From NCBI GenBank assembly GCA_038025085.1, contig CM076154.1:37800501-37864500 (forward strand): a stretch of 64,000 bases of DNA. Reading direction: 5' to 3'. Origin of the DNA: Tetragonia tetragonoides (taxonomy: Eukaryota > Streptophyta > Magnoliopsida > Caryophyllales > Aizoaceae). The position numbers and the translations under genes were made by a program. Every line of letters begins with the position of its first letter. Within the stretch, counting starts at the first letter, position 1. The notes under the pieces were generated by a model, which saw nothing but the letters and a program-made list of their open reading frames with translations, was not told the DNA's origin and did not search any database. Below are positions 35,850 to 46,480 of this stretch, piece by piece.

Positions 35850-36555
35850 AGAGTCGTAAACGAGTCAATCGGATCGGTTTTGGGTCGAGTTAATTTCGAT
35901 TTGGATCTAATTGGGTCGACCTATACTCGGGTATGGGCCTGGTTCGGTTCGAATTGTACTTCGGGTTTGGGTTTATTCGGATTTGTAACTTTTCGGATCA
36001 TCTCGGCTCGGTTCATACGGGTCAGATTCATGTCGGATAGGTTTTTGTTTGAAAAGTCGGTTATTTTTGGGTCGGGTTAAAATTGGTTTGTGTCATTTTG
36101 GATCGTGTTCGGATACAGGTCCGAACTGTCGGGTCAGGCTATATTTTGAGCCTTCATTCTCAAATTTCCATTCAAATCACCAAATTGGGTTAACGTATGG
36201 TTTAGTGTATAATTTTTAAATTCTTTGGTAAATAATATTTATTTCCTTTAAATAATAGCGTTTAACCAATTTCAGGTTCAATTTATTTTGGTTTCGGATT
36301 ATGTTCGGTTTAGGTCGGTTTGCGTTTAGTTCGGATCAAATCGGTTTCGGTTGTGAACGGTTCGGTTTTGATTCGGTTCGTGTCAGATTCGGATACGGAT
36401 CATCGTCGGATCAATAACATTTCGGTTTCGATTCGGATTATTTCGGATGATCGGTTCTTAATCGGATTGTCACTATTCGGATATATTCGGTTACGATTTC
36501 GGATCACTCGGATCGGATAATCGATTTCGGGTCAGAACTGCCAGGTCTAGAGATG
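35850..36555. mobile_element. Degenerate GGTTCGG/GGATCGG-rich element remnant
   Basis: It interrupts a copy of the unrecognised gene: host sequence before it resembles 17730-17745, and after it resembles 17752-17780. The interior consists of degenerate TTCGGATCGG-type repeats resembling the hAT-like family. No clear target-site duplication is seen. Confidence 0.5.
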
Positions 36556-36830
36556 ACGGTCTATCATGGCGTGGGCTGAGGTACGAGAGAGAAAATCCAA
36601 AACCTAGGAAGTAGGAACCCTAGAATAGTGCAGCAAGTCATCAGTAGTGAGAAGCTTGAAACTTGGGCTCGATAATTGAAAGCTTGAAGCTTGGACTGAC
36701 AATGGCGACAATCTGATGTCACTGTCTGACTGTCAGCTTCAGCCTGGCATCCTGGACACGGCTGCGCTGCGTGGATGAGATTAGACACTCTCACAGTGTG
36801 TTCACACAGTTCCCTGAATAAAATTATAGA
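36556..36830 (-). pseudogene. Fragment of the unrecognised gene plus gene A-like upstream sequence
   Basis: 36640-36720 matches the part of 9900-9985 that encodes SPSFKLLTIND, with an internal duplication of GAAGCTTGAAACTTGG. 36720-36830 resembles 8161-8290 (GTTCACACAGTTC). Confidence 0.55.
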
Positions 36831-37050
36831 TAAAAATAAAAATACATATTGACCACAACTATTTGCATTTTATAAAGAATTATGAATAATTAAGTGGATA
36901 AAACTTGGTTGGATATGATGGCTTATGAGGAAGTCTCAAATTTCTTACGCCCCACTAGGAAAAGTATGTGTCGATATCCCTCACGAACTCAGACAAACTA
37001 TGGAAGACTGCCTACACGACAGGCCCATTAATTTTGTTCTTAATACAAGT

Positions 37051-37537
37051 TGTTAGAGATGTGATATCGAAAAAATATTATGAGAATATATGTTCTCCAT
37101 ATATATAGGAAATAAGATATATTAGATTATATGATTAAGATATTATATGGTTAATATATTATAGAGATCTTATATAATTAGGAAACTAGTATTATTGGGA
37201 TACTAGTAGAGTTTGGGGAACAAGTTATTGTAGTCTATAAATATGGGGTCTCCCCAATTCAATAATAAGAACCAATATTATGAGCCTATTATATTTATCA
37301 TGGTATCAGAGCTAGTTTATTCCTGAGACCTAACCGAAAAACTTCCGCTATGCCAATCCGTCCGCCACCACCGGACAACCATAAAATACCGATACTCAAA
37401 TTCAATCACAGTTTTTTTTCCCCTCTTTTAATGGATCAAGAGATCCTTGATGATGATTATATATGATGATGAACTAAAACTTGCAAGAAGCAGGTTTCAA
37501 AAGATGGCGGAGCTACTGCCCGTTTTTGCAGCAGTAG

Positions 37538-37572
<35 letters not shown>

Positions 37573-38153
37573 TGTTCATGTGATATGCAAGATCACCTTG
37601 ATGATGATGATGATAATGAAATTGATCGACGACCCTAGATGGCGCCGATTTAAAAGTATTGGAGGTAGCGACAAGAAGTTGACTTCTCTCTACTTGATGA
37701 TATGTGAAGATTCGACAGACAGATTGAAAATTTACCAATCAATTACTTGTGAAGACTCGATCGCGCAGATCAAGTACTCACCGACCAATGAATTGTGAAG
37801 ACTCGATCGCGCAGATCGAGGACTGCCCGAAGACAAGGACATTGCGTATTGTATTGTTCCAATCGTAGCATTCGTGATGCCCTGCCGTTGCGATTGCGGG
37901 AGGGTGTTAGAGATATGATATCGGGAAAATATTATGACAATATATGTTTCCCATATATATAGGAAATAAGATATATTAGATTATAGATTAAGATATTATA
38001 TGGTTAATATATTATAGAGATCTTATGTAATTAGAAAACTAGTATTATTGCGATACTAGTAGAGCTTGGGGAACAAGTTATTGTAGTCTATAAATATGGG
38101 GTCTCCCCAATTCAATAATAAGAACCAATATTATGAGCCTATTATATTTATCA
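37051..38153 (+). mobile_element. TRIM (short LTR retrotransposon without genes)
   Basis: LTRs 37051-37300 and 37905-38153 (about 250 bp each, TGTTAGAGA to TTTATCA). A primer-binding site complementary to initiator tRNA-Met (TGGTATCAGAGC) follows the left LTR at 37301. A purine-rich tract (GCGGGAGGG) precedes the right LTR. Target-site duplication CAAGT (37046-37050 and 38154-38158), with the empty site AATACAAGTTCATTGC at about 32630 in copy 1 of the segmental duplication. The 604-bp interior contains a poly-A run (37540-37570) and no retroviral-type domains. Confidence 0.92.
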
Positions 38154-38205
38154 CAAGTTCATTGCTTTCTTTCTTCAATTATTGGAGCTCGCTGGGTATC
38201 TATTC

Positions 38206-38858
38206 TAGAGCTGTCAAAATTGGATCCGACCCGAAAACTCGATCTATACCGACCCGAAAAGTCTGGATCATGAACAAAGAATTCCAACTCAAAACCCGAT
38301 GCATACCGAACCCGAAAAACCAATTTTAATTGGGTCAAACCCGAACCCGCTCTGGGTCGACCCGTTGGGTTGGGACGTGCAAAATAAAACAGCTCAACAT
38401 GAGAAAAGTAGATGACAAAAGACTTTATTACATCAAAGTTTCTTACATATCAACTCATTTTGACATTTTTAACTTCATATTTCTCTTAAATAAGGGGTTT
38501 TCTAATACTAATGAAACAATTTTGACTAATTGTTATGTTGGTATGAATTTTGATACTCGTTTGCATTAATAAAAACCCAATAACAAGTGAAAACTTTACG
38601 ACATATTTTTCAAATAGATTAGAACAATATATTATGTCTCATATGAATATAGTGTGAAAAAGTTTATTTTAAAGTTGTAAATACTATTAATTATGTAATT
38701 ATAACCAAATTAAAAAACTAAGTGCTCAACCCGTTGGGTTGACCCGAACCCGAACACATTAGGTCATGAACAAGCATTTCTCAACCCGACCTGTTAAATA
38801 ACCCGACCAAAAGTGACCGAACCCAAACCTGACCTGACCGACCTATTTGACACCTCTA
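38206..38858. mobile_element. hAT-like element, GGGTCGG-rich family (copy 2)
   Basis: Duplicate of 32684-33352 with the same ATCTATTC target-site duplication (38198-38205 and 38859-38866), copied by the segmental duplication. Confidence 0.8.
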
Positions 38859-40211
38859 ATCTATTCTATCCCCTTTTCATCCAAGCCATCCTTTAAATGG
38901 CGAAAATGGGGTATTAAAAGCTTGCCCACTTGTTTTCTGGAGGTGTCTTCATTGACGAGGTCCACTTGGATAAAACTTGGTTGGATATGCTCATGCTGGC
39001 TTATGAGGAAGTCTCACTCATAAGACTAGTCCAACAACTCTCCAAGTCAACAAGTCAACTCTAACTGTCTACTTTTTATTAATCGTCCAGATAATTAAGG
39101 GGAATGCTAAATACAACATGGTTTTTAAACTAGTACAAACATTTTTTCATGGAAAATGACACTCATACCCCTATTTTAACTTTCAATGTCACTCAACTCT
39201 CCTTCGTTCAACACATCTCTCATCTCTCTCATCCAATGGCATACTTATCAAGATTTGGTAACTTGTCAAACACTCTTTGATTCCCCTTTTTGTTTTCCTA
39301 TTTTGTGTCTCTCATTTTAAACCACATATTTGCAACAGAACAATGACAAATACTGGTTTGTAGAAGAGTGTTGTATGGGTTCAAAATGTAAGAACAAACT
39401 AACTAAACCCAAGCGCGGTCACCGAGACGAGGCGATGCTTTGGTAATGTTGTCACCCAAATCGGGAGACTGTATCTAAATAGTGTCGCCAAGATCTGACG
39501 ACAACATGTCAGCATTACCGCCAAAATTTGGCGACAACATGACATAATAGTCGCTCAGTATAATGCCATGTTTGCGCGAATTCTTGGCGAAAGAGGAAAG
39601 CAAACAAGTTGTAATGAATGATGAATCTCTGGCAGGCTAATGTTTCAAGTGTTAAGATTCATTTAATTTCAATCACGGTGTTGGTAGCTTGACTAAAATT
39701 ATTGATAACATGAACCATTCGATTAAATAATCCGGAGTACAACAAATGAATTTTCACTTTATTTGTTAATATAATTTGTGAATGCTTTTTGATCTAAATT
39801 TGCACAATAAAATAGGCTATGGGCGTGGGGTGCTGTTGAGAATGATGGAGTTGCTACTAGAGTGGGTTTGCTGATTCGAGAGAGAGAGAGAGAGAGAGAG
39901 AGGAGAGCAGCTTGGAGGAAGACAGGGAAAAGGAAATGGAGCCTAAAATTATAAAAGGGTATTTAGGTCATTTTTATGAAAAAAGTGTTGTATTTGGTTC
40001 AATTTATCAAAAGGAAGAAGGACTAATGGAAGGCCAGGCAACGTCCTTAGTCACATTGTCAAAAATGCATCACCATAAGTGTGTAATGACTTTTCTTACC
40101 ATAGAAAAATTTGGAGAAAAGAAGTACAGGGTCCCACGGGCCATGACATCAATTTGTCTTCAAAGCAGATTATTTGAAACACATAATCCCAGCAAGAGTA
40201 AAAGAAATTAA

Positions 40212-43200
40212 ATATGTAAATATTTATTGTTTAGAAAACTGTGTCTGTTTTAGACTCTGTATATCTCTCTATATATGATAAGTCAGGCTCCCAGTTGAAG
40301 TGAGCTATTCATTGTATTAATTTCCTCTATTATGCTCCCTCAAGCTGTTCGGGGAGACGCACGAACAGATTGGACTTAAGAAAATGAAACTGTTAAGACG
40401 GAAGGGCCTTAGTCAAAATATCGGCAAGCTGAAACCGTGTAGGATTATAGCGAACTACCAAATCACCATGAGCAACACGCTCACGAACAAAATGAGGGGA
40501 GACGCACGAACAGATTGGACTTAAGAAAATGAAACTGTTAAGACGGAAGGGCCTTAGTCAAAATATCGGCAAGCTGAAACCGTGTAGGAATATAGCGAAC
40601 TACCAAATCACCATGAGCAACACGCTCACGAACAAAATGATAATCAACCTTAACATGCTTGGAACGATCATGAAGAACAAGATTCGCCGTTAAGTATGTA
40701 GCACTGATGTTATTACACAGAAGACGAACCGGTTGACGAAGCACAAGACCAATCTCAGCAAGAAGCTGACGTACCCAAGTAGTGTCAGCAACAACATATG
40801 CAATAGCCCGATACTCTGCTTCAGTAGAGGATTTGAAAACTGTAGGTTGTTTCTTACTACACCATGAAACAAGATTATTGCCAAGAAAAATGGCATACCC
40901 AGTTGTGGAACTAGAACTGTCTGGACACCCTGCCCAATCTGCATCAGAATACGCCACCACAAGACTTGGAGAAGTAGACTTGCGGAAAAACAAGCCATGG
41001 TCACTAGTGCCCTGCAAATATCGGAAAATGCGCTGAACATCACGAAGATGAGTGGTACAAGGAGCATGCATAAATTGACAAACCAAATTGACAGCAAAAG
41101 CAATATCAGGCCTCGTCATAGTTACATATTGCAAAGCACCTACCATACTCCGATAAGTAGAAGGATCAGCAAGTAATTCACCATCTTCAAGAGATAATGC
41201 AGTACGGGACACTAGAGGGGTGTGCACAGGTTTAACTGTATGTCAGTGAACTTGGTCAACAAGTCCTGAACATATTTTTGTTGGGTAAGGAAAATGCCTA
41301 AGGGAGTGCGCACCACCTGAATACCAAGAAATTACTGAAGGTCCCCAAGATCCTTCATGGAGAATGTGGTGGAAAGTAGTGTAATGAGATTGTGAACAAG
41401 AGTTGGGTCACTTCCTGTAAGTATTATATTGTCGACATAAAGAAGAAAAATAATAACAGAAGGTCCCGAACGACAGATAAACATGGAGAAATCAGAAATG
41501 TTGCAAATAAATCCATGAGACAAAAGAAAACTGCTAAACCGTTGAAATCAGGCCCTGGGTGCCTGTTTAAGACCATATATCGACTTCTTGAGACGACATA
41601 CATGATTAGGGAATTGGGGATCAACAAAACCAGGGGGTTGGGTCATATAGACCTCCTCTTACAAATACCCATGAAGAAAAGCATTCTTAACATCTAATTG
41701 ACGAATTTTCCAACCACATGTTAAGGCAAGAGAAAAAACAATTCTAATAGTGGCGGGTTTAACAACAGGGCTAAAAGTCTCATGGAAATCAATGCCAGGC
41801 TTCTGACCATTCCCACATGCCACCAAATGTGCTTTCAACCTCTCAACAGTCCCGTCGGAGTTATATTTAGTTTTGTAAACCCACTTACACCGAACTAAAT
41901 TCTTTTTCCTGTTAAACGGCACCAAGTCCCAAGTATTGGTCGTAATAAATGCGTTAAATTTCTCTGCCATGGCCTGTTTCCATCTGTTCATCAGTTATAG
42001 CTTCTTTAAAATTACGAGGTTCCACAATTTTTATACACAGAACTAAGAGACATCAAGACACGAGGTTTGACAATGCCAGATTTAGAACGTGTGTGCATAT
42101 ATGTAGCTTGCGTGGAGACCACGGGGGGTGGACACGACGCAGGAATAAGGGATGTAGAACTCGTTGGTTTAGAGCTAGAAAACTCGTGAGTCATGGAGGG
42201 TGATTTTAACGAGCGTGACAGGGGCAGGAGAACAAACAGGGGAATTGGAACTAGGGGACGGGAGAACACACACAGAGGCTGGACTGGACACAAACGTGGG
42301 CTAATGAAACACAGGCGACACGGAATCAGAAGTGGGGCAGGAGACAACGACGCTAGGGGATGAAACCGGGGTTGGGGAGGATGACATGACAGGTGATGTG
42401 TCGTCACGGATAGACAAAACCGGGGACTGGACTATTGCTGTAGGAACGTCGTTACAAACAATTCGAGAGTGGACTTGAGAGGACGAAAACGGGTCAAGGA
42501 CAGAAGCAGACACAATGGGAGATACGAGTACTGGTGGCTGCATGGAGGCAGGGGGCAACAAAGGAGACATGGCATCGACCAATGATTCCTTAGTGACAGG
42601 TAAGGACCATGGGGTAGCGAGAGTCATGCTTCAGCATCATAAGCCTTAAGAGACGAAGGAGCATTGGCAATAAGGTCAGGATATGGGAACTTAGATTCAT
42701 GAAAATGAACATGACGACTCACAAACACTTTACCAGACAAAGGGTCAAAGCAACGATAACCTTTATAATGAGGCGCATATCCCAAAAACACACATTGACG
42801 AGAACGACGATGCAATTTATTCGAAGGTTGTGCAGAAAAATTAGGAAAACACTCGCAACCAAAGACTCGAAGAAAATCATAGTCGGGAGGCTTATGAAAT
42901 AATTTTTCAAAAGGCGAGACACCACCCAAGACAGGAGTAGGAAGACGATTAACAATATAAGCTGCAGTGTAAGCAGCGTCAACCCAAAATTGAGTTGGCA
43001 TGCGAGCCTCAATAAGGGAAGTGCGAACCATCTCAATAAGATGCCGATGTTTCCGCTCGGCAACTCCATTTTGAGCTTGTGTGTCCGGACATGATTTTCG
43101 AAATCGGAGCGAAGGGGCCTTGGAAGTAGGCCGCTCCACCACCATACGAGACAGCTGAGCCAGGAGGTCCCAAGTTCATACTCGCTCGGCATACCGTGAA

Positions 43201-43775
43201 CAAGGGACGAAGGATCATAACCAACAGCAGAGGGGACATGGGAATGGATGGAACCCATGTCAAACGCTCGAGTCGTGTAAAACTGCGGTGGAACCGTCGG
43301 TTGAGACTGAGGCCAAGACACGACGGATGATGAGGGCTGCTGAATCAGACCGAATTGAGGCGGTGGTGTTGGAGGAAAGATGAAACTCTGTGTTGCGGAA
43401 GATGTGACTATGGAGGAGGCTGGAGACGATTGTTTGAGAGAGAACGGGATGGCTTGGGTCACAGGAGAGGGGACCGACATGGTGGTGGTCATGGGTGTAG
43501 AAGGCAGTGGTGGATCAGATGTGACCGGAGAGGAGGATGTCATGGGGCTGAAGGAAGTCATGGGGCTCGACATAGTTCACGTGAGAAAATTTAGGGTTTC
43601 TAAGAGAGATAGGCTCAAGATCTCTGCTCTGATACCATAAGAGAAATTAATACAATGAATAGTTCACGTCAACTGGGAGCCTGGCTTATCATATATATAG
43701 AGATATACAGAGTCCAACACAGACACAGTTTTCTAAATAATAAATATTTACTTATTTAATTATTTTCCTCTATTA
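40212..43775 (-). mobile_element. Rearranged Copia retrotransposon with inverted LTRs
   Basis: The upper LTR-like segment (about 43640-43775, minus orientation) is followed by the Copia primer-binding site TGGTATCAGAGC (about 43637-43626), then coding remnants in Copia order, and ends in a purine-rich CTTGAGGGAG (about 40350). The lower LTR-like segment (40212-40335) is the same sequence in opposite orientation, whereas real LTRs are direct repeats. Next to it, about 139 bp of the RNase H end is duplicated (40358-40496 and 40497-40635). No target-site duplication was found. Confidence 0.8.
40538..43573 (-). pseudogene. Defective Copia gag-pol
   Basis: Fragments in order: a serine/proline-rich gag-like N-terminus (MSSPMTSFSPMTSSSP, from 43573), joined at about 43140 to the C-terminal half of integrase (CPDTQAQNGVAERKHRHLIE, then VFLGYAPHYKGYRCFDP). 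Reverse transcriptase follows in pieces ([37 protein letters not shown] at 41991-41659; FLLYVDNIILTGSD at 41523-41332), then an open RNase H (41227-40538: DADWAGCPDSSSSTTGYAIF to LADILTKALPS). Protease and the catalytic half of integrase are missing, and several frameshifts separate the parts. The YVDD-box is YVDN. Confidence 0.88.
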
Positions 43776-44000
43776 TCTCCAATATAATCAATTGGTGATT
43801 CTGGTGAAATTATAATCATAATAATATGAAATTTTGTCGTATTGAATTATTAAGCACAGGAAAATTGCTAATCAAATCATTTTAGGTTTGTGTACCGTTG
43901 TTAAAGTCAGCGTCATTCATCACCGACTCGCTACTGCGGAAGTTCGCTATATATAAAATGGCCTTACAAATCTCCCGCCTTCGCGTTTGGGCCTTTGGGC
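43776..44000 (-). pseudogene. 5' end of a further copy of the unrecognised gene
   Basis: CCAATATAATCAATTGGTGA and CTCCCGCCTTCGCGTTTGG match 10015-10040 and 10090-10110. The Copia element separates it from the rest of the copy. Confidence 0.55.
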
Positions 44001-44205
44001 CTGGGCCATTGTTTTTTCTTTCTTTCTTTCTTTATTTTAATTTTTTTTTATTTGTTGAGTACATTATTTCCTGAAAATGAACAAAAAATAAATAAACATA
44101 CTCCTATTTTGAAATTTGAAAATATGTCAAAGTGTATTCAAATTATGTTCCATCAGAACAAATATCTATATTTGGGTTTTCCACATGTTGCCTTAAGAAA
44201 AAAAA

Positions 44206-44247
<42 letters not shown>

Positions 44248-46480
44248 CCATTTACTATTGTTCTGGTCATTTAAAATGACAAGTTTGCCTTTTGGGCATA
44301 ATAAACTTCTAGGCTTCCTCTTACATTTAAAAGAATGATTGCTTCTTCTTTTTTGATCTAAAAATGAGCTAAAACCGTTTTTAATTAGGGCGATTAATCA
44401 ATTATAAAGAAGTTGCTTCCCACTAATGTAATTTTTGGTCAATAAACTCATCTCATGAGATCAACTCACATAACTTTTGGCACTGTTAAGCAGTTAAGCC
44501 ACTTAGTCTCATGACAACTCTTTTACTAGTGATAAGTTGGCTTGGATATTAGCCACTTTATGAGTACGTAGTGAACCAAATAAGATAAACAAAAGAGCAA
44601 TAAAAACATTTTTATATACCGTTGCATTTGTGACTTCTGAGCATATATGTGGAACTAATCTTAAAATCAAAGTACAAGAATGTTGAAGTGTTGGGTGTAT
44701 AGTATAAGATTCGTCTTCTACATCACTTCAATTCATCGACCTTTCGATACAATAAAATAGAAAGCCCTATCACTGACTATATCTTTCACCTTGTGCCCAT
44801 ATGTCACCTCGTGCCCAATACTATTTTCTATACACGTTTATATATAATTACTCTTTTTATATATATCGTGTCGTGTCGTGCCTAAGCACTGAGTTTTTTC
44901 CAAAATCCAGACTTGAGCCGTGCCATTTAGCATGCCGACCCAGCCAATGACCATTTCCAATATTGATCACAAGTTCGAGTCTTATCACCAGCCTATATAT
45001 GGGACACCATGGAAGACACTGTTCAAGGCGTGTTTTCAATTTTTATCGGATTTGAAGAAAAAAGAGGTGGCAGCAAAACTCATCTATTTTCAACCGGGAA
45101 ACAAATTGGAGGCTTTAATCTTTAAATTGGTCTATACTCTCAGTCTCTAGAAGGGGGAATACTCTCAGGATGTCACCGTGTCCCCCATAAAACAAAGAAA
45201 AATTTCATCATATTTCGTATGATCACATTTTGCCAAACAATAATTAACCTTCGGGGCCAGCAAGGTCTTGCCTTGATCGAGCTTCGTTTCAATTTCTTGC
45301 TTGCTTCATTATTTATGAGGTAGTCTCTCTTAACCCTCTCGTTTTCGTTCTTTATAGGATGTTTTGATTATTGCCCTCTACCTGTTTGTTGTTTTGCCTC
45401 TGAGATGTGCCACTTTCATTTTATATAGAATCCAATGCTGTTTGTTATTAATTTGTATATATGCTATTTTTTTTAATTAATGATATGTAAGTTTACATTT
45501 GGCAGTTGGGCGCCACACTGAACATTCTTAATTTGGCTAAAATGTATGTGTGTTGTGTTGCATATTGCATTGTAACTTGTATGTAAGTGTCATTTGGGCA
45601 TACCCTGCTTGATTCTTTTGTTGATATGTTTGTGTCACCTTGCCTATCTGAGATAGCTTGATCACTACTGGCTATTCACATCTGTCTTGAAAATAATATA
45701 ATCACGATGGCATATGTCATCTTTGAATGCTGTTGGATTTCGGGATTTACTTTTTTTAGATAACATGGGTGTCCAAACTTTTGGTTGACTAATCTCATGG
45801 GCCCTGAAGTTAACGACCAGGAAAACCTTCAGTGTGGCCCTGAGGGGGGGTTCCGGGATTTTCTTATGATGACCAATTATTTCTCTAGTATCGAAATGTT
45901 AGCTAGCTAGGGATAAGAATACTCCATATCCGGCTGTTAAACAATTTCTACATCAGAATCTGAAACTGATGCTGAGAATCTCCACAACATGTCTTCAATT
46001 CAATTGTGTATGGGGTATTACCATATTAGGGATGTAATGCCTTTCTCGTGGGTGTTCGGGAATAATGGCGCACGACCCACACTACTGCGCCTGGTAGGCG
46101 CTTCATGTCGCGTCGCGTCGCTTGCCTTCCTTCGTCCACAAGCCTCCTCTCAAGCACCTCTACCCACTAAAGAGTCTTATAAAATTTAGTGGTTCTGACA
46201 GGGGTAGACATGCCGAATACTGGGGTTTTGAAGAGTTTGGAGAATTATTTCAAAAAGTTCTACATCAAACTTTTCAAGTATATTATTAAGTTATGGAAAA
46301 ACATTATTTTTATTTTTATTTTTCACACAAGGTAGCTATTTTATTTACTTTTTTTTTATATAAAAATACCCAAAAAAAATAGGAAACAGAAAGAAGTAAT
46401 TTCACAAAAATTCCAAATCACTTCAAAAAAAGTGAGAAAATTTATGAGACCTCATTATAATAGTAGAGAGGGCTTAGGGG
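44001..46480. other. Intergenic; (AT)n run and cluster-flank duplicate
   Basis: An (AT)n run lies at 44208-44243. 45400-45740 resembles 20600-20660 plus 21260-21500 (GGCAGTTGGG and CACACTGAACATTCT), the flank near gene C. 45760-45855 resembles 17041-17150. I see no supported gene. Confidence 0.45.

Larger units (their letters stand above)
32417..36835. repeat. Tandem segmental duplication, copy 1
   Basis: 32417-35459 matches 36831-40211 closely. Each copy has its own later insertion: a MULE-like element in copy 1 and a TRIM in copy 2. The distal part (35460-36830) holds a TE remnant and fragments of the unrecognised gene. It lies upstream of gene C. Confidence 0.85.
36836..40211. repeat. Tandem segmental duplication, copy 2
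   Basis: Counterpart of 32417-35459. After removing the TRIM here and the MULE-like element in copy 1, the copies have nearly equal length (about 2.27 and 2.30 kb). The homology ends exactly where the Copia-derived sequence begins. Confidence 0.85.

Noticed and set aside
42699..43640. Plus-strand frames across the Copia element
   Set aside because: They are antisense to recognisable Copia coding sequence.
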